Source: Marmoricola sp.
Lineage (GTDB): Bacteria; Actinomycetota; Actinomycetes; Propionibacteriales; Nocardioidaceae
NCBI RefSeq assembly: GCF_025965085.1
Contig: NZ_JAOPXP010000193.1
Location: 1-50,492, forward strand
Direction: 5' to 3'
DNA: 50,492 bases
Shown: one piece after another, positions 1 to 7,542 of the stretch
How the letters are laid out: each line of letters starts with the position of its first letter
How positions within the stretch are numbered: the stretch's first letter is position 1
Notes under the pieces: model-generated
Database searches by the model: none
What the model saw: the letters and a program-made list of their open reading frames with translations, nothing else
Told to the model about the DNA's origin: nothing
Position numbers and translations under genes: made by a program

Positions 1-132
1 TCCTCCGAAGACGTCCGCCGCGCAGCGCTGGCAGGATGGCTGCACCAGTACAACCACCACCGGACCCACTCAGCCCTCGGTGGCCGTCCACCCATCACCC
101 GGTTGGACAACCTGGCTGGGCATCACAGCTAG
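1..132 (+). CDS. Transposase, C-terminal fragment (IS481/IS3-like)
   Basis: The reading frame is open from the first base and ends at a TAG at 130-132. The 43 visible residues contain YNHHRTHSALGG followed by RPPITRL and NLAGHH, the usual C-terminal end of DDE transposases of the IS481/IS3 group, just after the catalytic glutamate region. The start and most of the catalytic domain lie outside the window, so intactness cannot be judged. No terminal inverted repeat could be recognised downstream. It indicates that the left edge of the window is, or was, an insertion sequence. Confidence 0.8.
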   Translation, partial: SSEDVRRAALAGWLHQYNHHRTHSALGGRPPITRLDNLAGHHS

Positions 133-417
133 CCGCCGTTCCCGGTGCCCCGGTAGGTCGTCGACCCACCGGGGCATCGGTGTCCAGGTCCACTGTGCTG
201 GTTCGCCGGCGCTCGTGGCTGCGCGCGTAGACCGGTGCAGGCGTACGCGCGGGCCCGAGGAGGCCCTTCCCCGGACCGAGGCCGCGGTCTTTCGCAAAAG
301 GCCTGTGTGTGTTCAGGTAATGGTCGACGCTGGAGGCCCCCAGGGCGCGGATCGTCGAGCCATGACGATCCCAGGCGTCTACCGGCTGCTCACCCGGAAG
401 AAGGATCCGCTGTGCTC
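133..417. other. Gene-free stretch between transposase end and carboxypeptidase
   Basis: No coding region is convincing here. It should hold the right end of the insertion element and the promoter of the downstream carboxypeptidase. A purine-rich AAGAAGGA at about 400-407 precedes the ATG at 418 and is the likely ribosome binding site. I looked for a c-di-AMP (ydaO-type) leader, since these often precede cell-wall hydrolases in actinobacteria, and did not find its conserved core. Confidence 0.5.
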
Positions 418-1461
418 ATGTCGCACCGACCACGCCACCTGCCGGCCGCGCTGGCCGCGGCGTTGCTCCTCGCGAGCGTCTCGGGGTCGGTGCCGGTCTC
501 CGCCGGCGTCGTCCGAACCGTGGCGCCGAGTCACAGGGCACAGGCTTCCGTGGCCGTGCCGCCCGCTGCCGCCGCACCGGCGCCGACGCCCTCGATCCGG
601 GTGGTCAACCGGACCGCGTTCCTGCCCGCCACCGTGAGAACGGCCACCGGCGCCGCGGCGTACGCCCCGGTCACCGCCCCGCCGCGCCTCAGGGCGCGCG
701 CCTGGGCAGTGGCCGACATGGAGACCGGACGCATCCTGGGTACCCACCGGCACCGCGACCGCCTGCCCCAGGCCTCGACCATCAAGCTGCTCACCGCGGT
801 CACGGCAGCCGAGACCGTGGCCGCTCACCCCATCCACCGGGTCACGTGGGCAGAGAAGCGGCCGCAGTACTGCAGCTGCGCGGGGCTCCAGGTCGGTCGG
901 CGCTACACGCGGACGACGCTGCTGGCCGGCATGCTGTTGCCCTCCGGGAACGACGCGGCCGAGGCTCTCGCGGGGTCCCACCCCCGAGGTCGGTCAGCGT
1001 TCGTCGCGGAGATGAACGCCGAGGCGGGGCGTCTGGGCGCCAGCGACACCCACGTCGTCACCCCGTCGGGGCTGACCGCTGCCGGGGCGTACTCCTCGGC
1101 GAGGGATCTGCTCGTGTTCCTGCGGGCCGCCCAGCGCAGCCCGGTCGTGGAGCCGATCCTGAACCTCGCGTCGTACCGGTTCGGTCCGGTCGGAGGCCGG
1201 ACCCACCGGGTCTACCGCAGCACGGACTACGTCAACAAGTACTACCGTTTCCACCCGGGAACGCAGGGGAAGGGCGGGTACACGACGCCGGCGAAGAACA
1301 CGCTGGTGGTGGTCACGCCCATCAAGGGGCACCGGATCGGTGTCGCCACGCTCGGTGCCCCGAGCGGCTACTCCACGAAGGGTGCGCGGGCACTGTCGTT
1401 GTGGGCAGCGCGGAACTTCCCCTCGCTACGCGCGGTCGGGATGCTGCCACCGGTGAAGTAG
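418..1461 (+). CDS. Secreted D-alanyl-D-alanine carboxypeptidase (peptidase S11)
   Basis: A 347-residue low-molecular-weight penicillin-binding protein that trims the terminal D-Ala of peptidoglycan stem peptides outside the membrane. The ATG at 418 follows a purine-rich ribosome site and begins a signal peptide (basic MSHRPRH, then a hydrophobic Ala/Leu run to about residue 30). A Pro/Ala-rich linker to about residue 90 precedes the catalytic domain. The three motifs are S120-T-I-K123, S176-G-N178 and K285-G-G287. The third box is usually KTG, so KGG is a variant. No C-terminal amphipathic anchor is obvious, so the protein may be released. The gene stands alone between the IS end and the riboswitch-controlled gene. 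Confidence 0.85.
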   Translation: MSHRPRHLPAALAAALLLASVSGSVPVSAGVVRTVAPSHRAQASVAVPPAAAAPAPTPSIRVVNRTAFLPATVRTATGAAAYAPVTAPPRLRARAWAVADMETGRILGTHRHRDRLPQASTIKLLTAVTAAETVAAHPIHRVTWAEKRPQYCSCAGLQVGRRYTRTTLLAGMLLPSGNDAAEALAGSHPRGRSAFVAEMNAEAGRLGASDTHVVTPSGLTAAGAYSSARDLLVFLRAAQRSPVVEPILNLASYRFGPVGGRTHRVYRSTDYVNKYYRFHPGTQGKGGYTTPAKNTLVVVTPIKGHRIGVATLGAPSGYSTKGARALSLWAARNFPSLRAVGMLPPVK

Positions 1462-1684
1462 CCGCCCCGAGGTTGCTGCGCCCTGGGCCGAACTGCTGGG
1501 CCCCAGCGCTCAGACAGCGACCGGCCGGCGGGCGTGGTCGCGCGCTCGAAAAGATGTATGCCCTTTTTAAACTTTTTGCCCGCTTTACTCAAGTGGGGCC
1601 ACCAAGAGGGCGATGCTCAGTGCGGAGACTCGGTGCCCGCACGCGCCGTGGATCCGGGACCGGACAGACGTCCGGGACATCCAT
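1462..1684 (+). promoter_or_regulatory. AT-rich leader/promoter region ahead of the riboswitch
   Basis: The stretch at about 1547-1592 (AAAAGATGTATGCC, then T and A runs including CTTTTTAAACTTTTTGCC) is strikingly AT-rich against its surroundings. It lies roughly 100 bp upstream of the c-di-GMP aptamer, where the promoter should be. No exact -35/-10 pair is assigned. Confidence 0.4.
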
Positions 1685-1760
1685 CAGCGACAACGGCAAA
1701 GCCGATGCGAGTCGGTGACGCAAAGCCACGGGACCCCCTGGGTCAGCCGGGCTGCCGAAC
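1685..1760 (+). promoter_or_regulatory. Cyclic di-GMP-I (GEMM-I) riboswitch
   Basis: The RNA carries the hallmark GEMM-I elements in order. GGCAAA lies at 1695-1700. A first hairpin with a GCGA tetraloop (GNRA class) follows at 1702-1716 (CCGAT/GTCGG). The conserved linker GACGCAAAGCCACGGG lies at 1717-1732. A second arm ends in CAGCCGGGCTGCCG at 1744-1757. The 5' CGGCA and 3' TGCCG segments can pair to close the aptamer. This closely resembles the actinobacterial version of the family. The ribosome site GAGAGGA (1761-1767) follows directly and the ATG is at 1774, so control is probably at translation initiation. Ligand and ON/OFF sense cannot be read from sequence. Confidence 0.88.
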
Positions 1761-1773
1761 GAGAGGAAACACC

Positions 1774-2268
1774 ATGACCGAGAAGACGCCTGCCCCCGCC
1801 AAGCGGAGGATCAGCCGCAAGAAGAAGGTCGCTGTCGCGACCGTCGCCCTCATCGGCGTCGGCGGCGCCGCCTTCGCCTACTGGACCGCGGGGGGTGCCG
1901 GAAACGATAGCGCCAGCACTGCCACCGCCAGCCAGGCTGTGATCATCCGCCAGACCAGCTCGGTGGCCGACATCGCGCCGGCGGAGACGCGGTCGCTCAG
2001 CGGCACCATCGACAACCCGAACGCGGGTCAGGCCTACGTGACCTCCATCACCGCGTCGATCGCGAGTGTCGTCGACCCGACGACCGGGGACCCCGTCACC
2101 GGTTGTGACAAGAACGACTTCGTCATCGGTGGCCTTTCGGGCCCCTACACAGCAGAGTCCGGCAACACCACTCCGTGGAGCGGCCTGACCATCACGTTCA
2201 CCGACACTGGGGTGAGCCAGGACGCCTGCAAGGGCGCCAAGGTGAACATCGCCTACGTCGCCAGCTGA
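1774..2268 (+). CDS. Small secreted protein with SipW-type signal peptide
   Basis: A 164-residue exported protein of unknown function. It starts at ATG 1774 after a clear GAGAGGA site. The N-terminus has a strongly basic n-region (KRRISRKKK, residues 10-18), one hydrophobic segment (about 19-36) and an AFAYWT motif, the pattern annotated as a SipW-dependent signal peptide in camelysin/TasA-like proteins. The mature part is Ser/Thr/Gly-rich and beta-like, with two cysteines near its end (GCDKND, DACKGA) that could form a disulfide. Its leader is a c-di-GMP riboswitch, so it is probably a surface or matrix protein tied to the sessile/motile switch. No SipW-type peptidase gene is visible here. 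Confidence 0.75.
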   Translation: MTEKTPAPAKRRISRKKKVAVATVALIGVGGAAFAYWTAGGAGNDSASTATASQAVIIRQTSSVADIAPAETRSLSGTIDNPNAGQAYVTSITASIASVVDPTTGDPVTGCDKNDFVIGGLSGPYTAESGNTTPWSGLTITFTDTGVSQDACKGAKVNIAYVAS

Positions 2269-2272
2269 TGAC

Positions 2273-2312
2273 CGGGTGGGGACAGGCCGTTCCAGCTGCC
2301 TGTCCCCACCCG
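2273..2312 (+). terminator. 14-bp perfect stem-loop terminator
   Basis: CGGGTGGGGACAGG at 2273-2286 pairs perfectly with 2299-2312 around a 12-nt loop. It begins 5 nt after the stop of the riboswitch-controlled gene. There is no U-tract, as is common in actinobacterial terminators. It argues that the next gene starts downstream of it. Confidence 0.75.
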
Positions 2313-2338
2313 TCACAGCGCACACCTTCGACCCCGTC

Positions 2339-4075
2339 GTGAACCGCACGCACCGCAGCAGACGCCGCGGACACCCGCACCCCGGCCGGCGGCGCACCGC
2401 CCCCCGGCATGCCGCACCCCGACGGCGGCGACTCCGCCGACTCACCGCCTGCTGCCTGGTCCTGGCCCCCCTCGGGCTGGGCTGGGGACCGAGCTGGGGC
2501 TACTGGACGGCGACCGGGGAGGGTGTCGGTCTCGCACTGACAGGCGCCCTGGCGCCCCCGCCCGCTGTCGCCGCCAGTGCCCAGCCGTGGACCGACACGG
2601 TCCACCTGTCGTGGGCTCCTGCGACCTCGGGCGCCACCGCCGACGGCTACCGCGTGTCCCGCGTCCGGGAGAGCGACGGCGACAGCACACCGGTGTGCGG
2701 CACGGCTCCCGACACCCTCGTCGCCGCCCTGGCGTGCGAGGACGTCTCCGTCCCGGACGGCACCTACCACTACCTCGTCACGGCGGTTCTGGCGGGCTGG
2801 ACCGCAACGAGCGGTAGCAGCAACCCCGTTGCGGTCCTGAGGGACGTGGACGCACCCTCCGTTCCCGTTGCCTCCGTCTCGCCGGCCGCCGACGAGAACG
2901 GCTACCACGACACCGACCCGGTCACCGTCGACCTGTCCGCCACCGACGCCGGCCCCTCGGGCGTCGCGTCGATCACCTACCAGATCGACGACAACGAACC
3001 CGTGACCGTGGACGACGACGCAGCCTCGGTCACGGTGAGCGGTGACGGCGCCCACGTCGTCTCGTACTTCGCCACCGACACGGCCGGCAACGTCAGCCAG
3101 CGAGGCAGCCAGCCGGTCCTGATCGACACCACCGCGCCGGGCGTCAGCGTGCAGCAGGCCGCTGGCCAGGCCGATCCGACCAACGCCGACACCGTGCAGT
3201 TCACCGCGGCCTTCACGGAGCCGGTCACCGGCTTCACCGCCGCCGACGTGACCGTCTCCGCCGCCGCTGCGGGGGCCTCCGTCGAGGTCACCGGCTCCGG
3301 CGCGGCGTACCTGATCTCGGTCACCGGCCTGACGCAGGACGGCGCGATCACCGTCTCCGTCGGCGCGGACGCGGCCTTCGACGTGGCCGGGCGCGGCAAC
3401 ACCGCCTCCACCGACGCGGACGCCACCGTCACCCGGGACGCGACACCACCATCGGCGCCCTCCGCGCCCTCCCTGACCGCGGCGAGCGATACCGGGACCT
3501 CCACCAGTGACCTGATCACCAGCGACGCGACACCCACGTTCACCGGGTCCGCGGAGACCGGCTCGACGGTCACCCTCTACGACGGAACCGTCGCGGTGGG
3601 GAGCGGTCACGCCGTCGACGGCGCGTACACGATCACCGCCGGCACCCTGAGCGAAGGCACCCACACCCTCACGACCCGGGCCACCGACCCGAGCGGGAAC
3701 ACCAGCCCGCCCTCCAGCGACAGCACCGTCACCGTCACCGTCGACACCACCGCCCCGGCCGTCGAGATCCTCTTCCTCACGGCCGCGGACGGTGCGCTCA
3801 CCGCCTCCGGCCGCGCCGGAGCGGGAGCGGGCGACGGCTCCACCGTGACGGTCATGATCTGCCAGGGCACTGGTGAGCTGGGCGCCTCCGAGCCCTCGTT
3901 CCCCTGCACTCCGAGCGCCGTCCTCACCGCATCCGTCGACGGCACGACAGCCGAGTGGTCCGTCACCTCCGACGCACTGGCTCCCGGCACCTACTACGTC
4001 CGAGCCGAGCAGCAGGACACTGCGGGGAACACCGGCGTCAGCGGCGTGCTGTCGGCGGCCATCCCCCAGCCCTGA
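2339..4075 (+). CDS. Exported multidomain protein with FN3 and bacterial Ig-like repeats
   Basis: A large surface or secreted protein, about 578 residues from a GTG at 2339. I chose this start because an upstream GTG at 2276 lies inside the terminator hairpin; no strong ribosome site supports either. A very Arg-rich n-region (to about residue 34) and a hydrophobic stretch end in GYWTATG, echoing the AYWT motif of the preceding protein. Next come an FN3-like module (about 72-160), an OmpL47-like Ig module with VSYFATDTAGN (about 170-260), a TNADTVQFTA-type Ig module (about 270-370) and an Ig-like repeat with DATPTFTGSAETGSTV and TRATDPSGN (about 380-480). Acidic, Thr/Asp-rich composition fits an adhesin or matrix component. 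No catalytic domain is seen. Confidence 0.7.
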   Translation: MNRTHRSRRRGHPHPGRRRTAPRHAAPRRRRLRRLTACCLVLAPLGLGWGPSWGYWTATGEGVGLALTGALAPPPAVAASAQPWTDTVHLSWAPATSGATADGYRVSRVRESDGDSTPVCGTAPDTLVAALACEDVSVPDGTYHYLVTAVLAGWTATSGSSNPVAVLRDVDAPSVPVASVSPAADENGYHDTDPVTVDLSATDAGPSGVASITYQIDDNEPVTVDDDAASVTVSGDGAHVVSYFATDTAGNVSQRGSQPVLIDTTAPGVSVQQAAGQADPTNADTVQFTAAFTEPVTGFTAADVTVSAAAAGASVEVTGSGAAYLISVTGLTQDGAITVSVGADAAFDVAGRGNTASTDADATVTRDATPPSAPSAPSLTAASDTGTSTSDLITSDATPTFTGSAETGSTVTLYDGTVAVGSGHAVDGAYTITAGTLSEGTHTLTTRATDPSGNTSPPSSDSTVTVTVDTTAPAVEILFLTAADGALTASGRAGAGAGDGSTVTVMICQGTGELGASEPSFPCTPSAVLTASVDGTTAEWSVTSDALAPGTYYVRAEQQDTAGNTGVSGVLSAAIPQP

Positions 4076-4086
4076 CGCGGGGCGCC

Positions 4087-5565
4087 TCAGTGGACGCCGG
4101 ACATCAGCCCACGGATCGGCTTCCTGGCAGCGAGCACCACGAGCCCGGTGACCACCGCGGCGCCACCCACGACGAGGAAGAACGGCGTCTCGTTGTGGGG
4201 GTCGTAGTAGCCGGCCAGCTTGCCGGACATCGCGGTGCCCAGCGCCACCGAGAGGAAGAACAGCGCGACCATCTGGGTGCGGTACTTCACCGGCGCGAGC
4301 TTGGTGGAGACCGAGAGGCCCACCGGGGAGATCAGCAGCTCGGCGACGGTGAAGACGAGCAGGATCAGCGCCAGCCCGACCAGCGGCACCGAGTGGGGCC
4401 CCGACGGCATCGCCAGGAAGAGGAAGAACGCCAGACCCATCAACACCGTGGCGAGGCCGAACTTCATCGGCGTCGACGGCGCCCGCTCGCCCAGGCGCGT
4501 CCACAGCGAGGCGAAGACACCGGCCAGCACGATGATGAAGACAGGGTTGATCGACTGCACCCAGGAGATCGGCATCTCCCAGCCGAACAGGTTGCGGTTC
4601 AGCCGCTCGTCGGAGTAGATCGTCACGACGGTGAACTGCTGCTGGTAGAGGGACCAGAAGACGGCGCTGCACACGAACAGGGGCATCATCGCGTAGACGC
4701 GGCGCCGCTGGACGCCGACGACGTCCCGGTCGGTCAGCATCATCACGAAGTAGCCGACGGTGGCGACCACGCTGACCGAGATCACGATGGTGGAGAGCCG
4801 ACCCGCGGTGACCACACCCGCCAGCGCGAGCGCGACCACCACGGCGACGAAGGCGACCAGTGCGGCGGCGTACCTCACTCGCGCGGAGGCCGGCAGCGGG
4901 TTGGGGACGACGTGCGTCTCGGGAGGCAGCTTGTTCCGGCCCAGGCTGTACTGCGCGAGACCCAGCGCCATGCCGAGCGCGGCCAGCGCGAAGCCGGCGT
5001 GGAAGCCCCACTCCTTCTGCAGCAGGCCTGTGAGCAGCGGACCGAAGAGAGCCCCGATGTTGATCCCCATGTAGAACAGCGAGAACCCGGCGTCGCGACG
5101 CTCGTCGTGCTCGTCATAGAGCGACCCGACCAGCGAGGTGGCGTTGGCCTTGACGCCACCGCTGCCCAGGGCGATGAGCACCAGACCCACCCCCACCCCG
5201 AACACGCCGGGAATGGCGGAGAGAGCGATGTGTCCCAGCATCACCACGACGGCGGAGTAGAAGAGCGTGCGCTCGGCGCCGATCATCCGGTCCGCGAGCC
5301 ACGCCCCGAGGATGGTCGCCAGGTAGACGGCCCCGCCGTAGGCCCCCACGATCCCGGTGGCCGTGCGCTGGTCGATCCCCAGGCCACCCCGGGTGACGCT
5401 GAAGTACAGATAGATCAGCAGGATGCCCTGCATGCCGTAGAAGCTGAACCGCTCCCAGAGCTCTACGCCGAAGAGGTTCGCCAGCACGGCGGGTTGGCCG
5501 AAGAAGCCATGGTCCTGGGCCGGCCTCTCGCCGGGCGTGCTGCTGGCGGTGTCGGGCGTGCTCAC
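4087..5565 (-). CDS. POT-family peptide:proton symporter (MFS)
   Basis: An integral membrane proton-dependent oligopeptide transporter of about 492 residues with some 12-14 hydrophobic segments. Diagnostic features are ELWERFSFYGMQGIL near the N-terminus (the ExxERFxxYG motif) and the FSLFYMGINIGA PTR2 signature. It is transcribed towards the exported Ig-like gene and stops 11 bp from that gene's end. The start is uncertain. The best in-frame codon is GTG at 5565, but AAGGA abuts it with no spacer. An ACG two codons further in would have ideal spacing. The long upstream extension of the open frame crosses hairpins and is unlikely to be translated. Confidence 0.88.
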   Translation of the reverse strand: MSTPDTASSTPGERPAQDHGFFGQPAVLANLFGVELWERFSFYGMQGILLIYLYFSVTRGGLGIDQRTATGIVGAYGGAVYLATILGAWLADRMIGAERTLFYSAVVVMLGHIALSAIPGVFGVGVGLVLIALGSGGVKANATSLVGSLYDEHDERRDAGFSLFYMGINIGALFGPLLTGLLQKEWGFHAGFALAALGMALGLAQYSLGRNKLPPETHVVPNPLPASARVRYAAALVAFVAVVVALALAGVVTAGRLSTIVISVSVVATVGYFVMMLTDRDVVGVQRRRVYAMMPLFVCSAVFWSLYQQQFTVVTIYSDERLNRNLFGWEMPISWVQSINPVFIIVLAGVFASLWTRLGERAPSTPMKFGLATVLMGLAFFLFLAMPSGPHSVPLVGLALILLVFTVAELLISPVGLSVSTKLAPVKYRTQMVALFFLSVALGTAMSGKLAGYYDPHNETPFFLVVGGAAVVTGLVVLAARKPIRGLMSGVH

Positions 5566-6243
5566 TCCTTCGACGTTACGACCAGAGGACGACCGGCGCG
5601 CACCCGGCCTCGCACCGCTGGCGGCGGAAGGCCGGGTGCTGGCCCGTGAACCGTGTGACCCCGAGGTGAGGGGGCGGCCGCACAGCGCGAACCGCCCCGG
5701 AGGGCGTACCTCCGGAGCGGCTGGCTTACTGGAGAAGAGCCAACTGCACGTTCCCGCCTTGACGGTCGGCGCAGCCACTCTCGCCACCTCGAACGTACTC
5801 CCGTCTGGGCGCCTTGCGCAGGGACAACTAGTCCGCGCTTCGCCCGGAGCGTCGCTCACGTTCGCTCCGGCCGCTCCCGGTATCGAAAGCACCTGGAAGT
5901 GCTCGTTCCTCCAGGTCCATCCCTCTGCGCCCCACGGCCATGGCTCTGCGGCTCGCCAAGGGGATCAACACAGCCACAAGACCGCTCCGGCTTGGACCAC
6001 TGCCCGGGGCGGTGGGTGTCGGGGCAATGTCCAGCTGCGCGGATGGGGGATCTCGGACGGTGTCGGCCGTGTGGGGCCGAGGGGGTACACCCTGGGGACC
6101 TCGCTGCGGTGCGGCGGCGTGCGCCGCGGTGGGCGGGCCCGGGTTTCCGGTCGGCTCGTCGGCGATGACGAGCTGCGGTCCGGTGACCAGGGCGGGTGCT
6201 TCCTACCCTGACGTCTCAGAACCGGCAGGACGTGCGTGTCTGC
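5566..6243. other. Gene-free region with four inverted repeats
   Basis: No supported gene in 678 bp. The first half holds several perfect stems: 5671-5677 with 5692-5698 (GGGGCGG/CCGCCCC), 5697-5703 with 5709-5715 (CCGGAGG/CCTCCGG), 5844-5851 with 5863-5870 (CCGGAGCG/CGCTCCGG) and 5891-5897 with 5910-5916 (ACCTGGA/TCCAGGT). The first two share two bases, so they compete. This could be a leader of the POT gene on the minus strand, an unknown structured RNA or an element remnant. I recognise no tRNA, tmRNA or known riboswitch. The part 6000-6243 shows nothing clear. Confidence 0.4.
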
Positions 6244-6888
6244 TCAGGCGACGCCCACCGCCAAACCGGTGGCCTCCTGAGCCAGACGCTCGATGCGAGT
6301 CCAGTCACCTGAGGCGAGGGCGTCCTTCGGAGTGAGCCAGGAGCCACCGACGCACGCGACGTTTCCGAGCCCAAGGTAGCCGGATGCGTTGTCGGCCGAG
6401 ATCCCGCCCGTGGGGCAGAAGCGAAGCTCGGGAAGTGGTCCGCTCACCGCGCGCAAGAACGCCCTTCCGCCGCTGGCCTCAGCAGGGAAGAACTTCTGAA
6501 GAGTGATCCCGAGGTCACGCAGACGCATCATCTCGGTCACGGTGCCGGCTCCCGGCAGGACCGGCAGCCCTGAGTCCGCCACGGCGTCCAGCAAGCTGAA
6601 CGGCGATCCTGGCGTGACCACGAACGAGGCGCCCACACGGGCGACAGCCTGAACCTGTCCGACCGTGGTCACGGTGCCGGCACCCACCTGCATGTCAGGC
6701 ACCTCAGCCGCGATGCGTTCTATCGCTTCCATGGCCGCGCCCGACCGCAGGGTGACCTCGACGACTCGAATGCCGCCACGGACCAATGCCTGGGCGAGCG
6801 GTACCGCCTGCCCTGCGTCCTGCACGACGACGACGGGCACGACAGTGACCCCTTCGAGGAGCGCCGACATGGCGGCACACTCGGTCAT
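6244..6888 (-). CDS. eda: 2-keto-3-deoxy-6-phosphogluconate aldolase family
   Basis: A 214-residue class I aldolase. In the KDPG/KHG family the enzyme cleaves a 2-keto-3-deoxy acid (phosphate) to pyruvate and an aldehyde. E44 (VVEVTLRSG) and the Schiff-base lysine K132 (LQKFFPAE) are present, as is the FCPTGGI phosphate loop. It is the last gene of the yhf-type operon, and its ATG overlaps the epimerase stop by four bases (ATGA). In this setting it probably performs the final carbon-carbon cleavage feeding glycolysis, but the exact substrate is unknown. Confidence 0.88.
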   Translation of the reverse strand: MTECAAMSALLEGVTVVPVVVVQDAGQAVPLAQALVRGGIRVVEVTLRSGAAMEAIERIAAEVPDMQVGAGTVTTVGQVQAVARVGASFVVTPGSPFSLLDAVADSGLPVLPGAGTVTEMMRLRDLGITLQKFFPAEASGGRAFLRAVSGPLPELRFCPTGGISADNASGYLGLGNVACVGGSWLTPKDALASGDWTRIERLAQEATGLAVGVA

Positions 6889-7535
6889 GCGATGGCTCCC
6901 AGGGTGCTTCGCATGTCGGCCACTGTCGTCCTGTAGTCGACCTGAGGGCGGAAGACGCTCGAGGTGCCGCAGACGAAGAGTGACGCCCCAGCGTCGCGGG
7001 CGAGGGCCGCCTTCTCCGGGCTGACGTTGCCGTCCACTCCGATGATGACGTCGTCGCTGACGAGGGAGCGAACCTCGGCGATGCGGTCGAGCCCGGACGC
7101 GATCCACTTCTGTCCAGCGAACCCCGGCTCGACGGACATGACCAGCACGTAGGGCGCAGAGAGATGGCGGAGGAAGTCGAGTGGCGTGGCCGGGTTGACC
7201 GCGATCCCGGGGGTCATACCGGCATTGGCGACGCGCTCCATCAGTCTGAGCGGAAAGGGCTCCGCCTCGATGTGGAACATGAAGACGTCAGTGCCGGCGT
7301 CGGCGCACGGCTCGACGTACGAGCCAGGGCTCGTGACCATCAGATGCGCATGCAGAGGCACATCGGTCGCGTCGTTGAGGGCACGGACGATCTCGGGGCC
7401 GAACAACAGGTTGGGCACGAAGTGCCCGTCCATGATGTCGACGTGGATGGAGTCGACGCCTGCCTCCGCCAGCAACCGGCCCTCCTCGGCCAGTGCCCCG
7501 ACGCGGCCACACATGATTGACGCTGAGATGTCCAT
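6885..7535 (-). CDS. rpe: Ribulose-phosphate 3-epimerase family protein
   Basis: A 216-residue TIM-barrel epimerase. Metal ligands and catalytic acids of the family are in place: H31 and D33 (IHVDIMDGHFVPN), H64 (HAHLMV) and D168 (GVDGNVS). VEPGFAGQ and GTSSVF are also typical. The ATG at 7535 follows AGGGA with good spacing; an upstream extension overlapping the mutase gene is not needed. The sequence could equally fit D-allulose-6-phosphate 3-epimerase (AlsE), and an operon-specific hexulose- or pentulose-phosphate substrate is more likely than the housekeeping reaction. It lies 7 bp after the yhfW-like gene and overlaps the aldolase start. Confidence 0.88.
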   Translation of the reverse strand: MDISASIMCGRVGALAEEGRLLAEAGVDSIHVDIMDGHFVPNLLFGPEIVRALNDATDVPLHAHLMVTSPGSYVEPCADAGTDVFMFHIEAEPFPLRLMERVANAGMTPGIAVNPATPLDFLRHLSAPYVLVMSVEPGFAGQKWIASGLDRIAEVRSLVSDDVIIGVDGNVSPEKAALARDAGASLFVCGTSSVFRPQVDYRTTVADMRSTLGAIA

Positions 7536-7542
7536 GCTGTCC

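Noticed and set aside
133-417. c-di-AMP (ydaO-type) riboswitch ahead of the carboxypeptidase
   Set aside because: Such leaders are common before actinobacterial cell-wall genes, but the conserved core could not be found here.
2276-2338. Upstream GTG start for the FN3/Ig protein
   Set aside because: It lies within the 14-bp terminator hairpin of the preceding gene and adds residues unlike a signal-peptide start.
2198-5011. Long open minus-strand frame of over 900 codons
   Set aside because: It is a shadow of the GC-rich exported protein and POT transporter genes; its Arg/Gly-rich translation resembles no protein.
5566-6243. tRNA, tmRNA or known riboswitch
   Set aside because: No cloverleaf, CCA end, tag peptide or known aptamer core could be traced; only simple stems are present.
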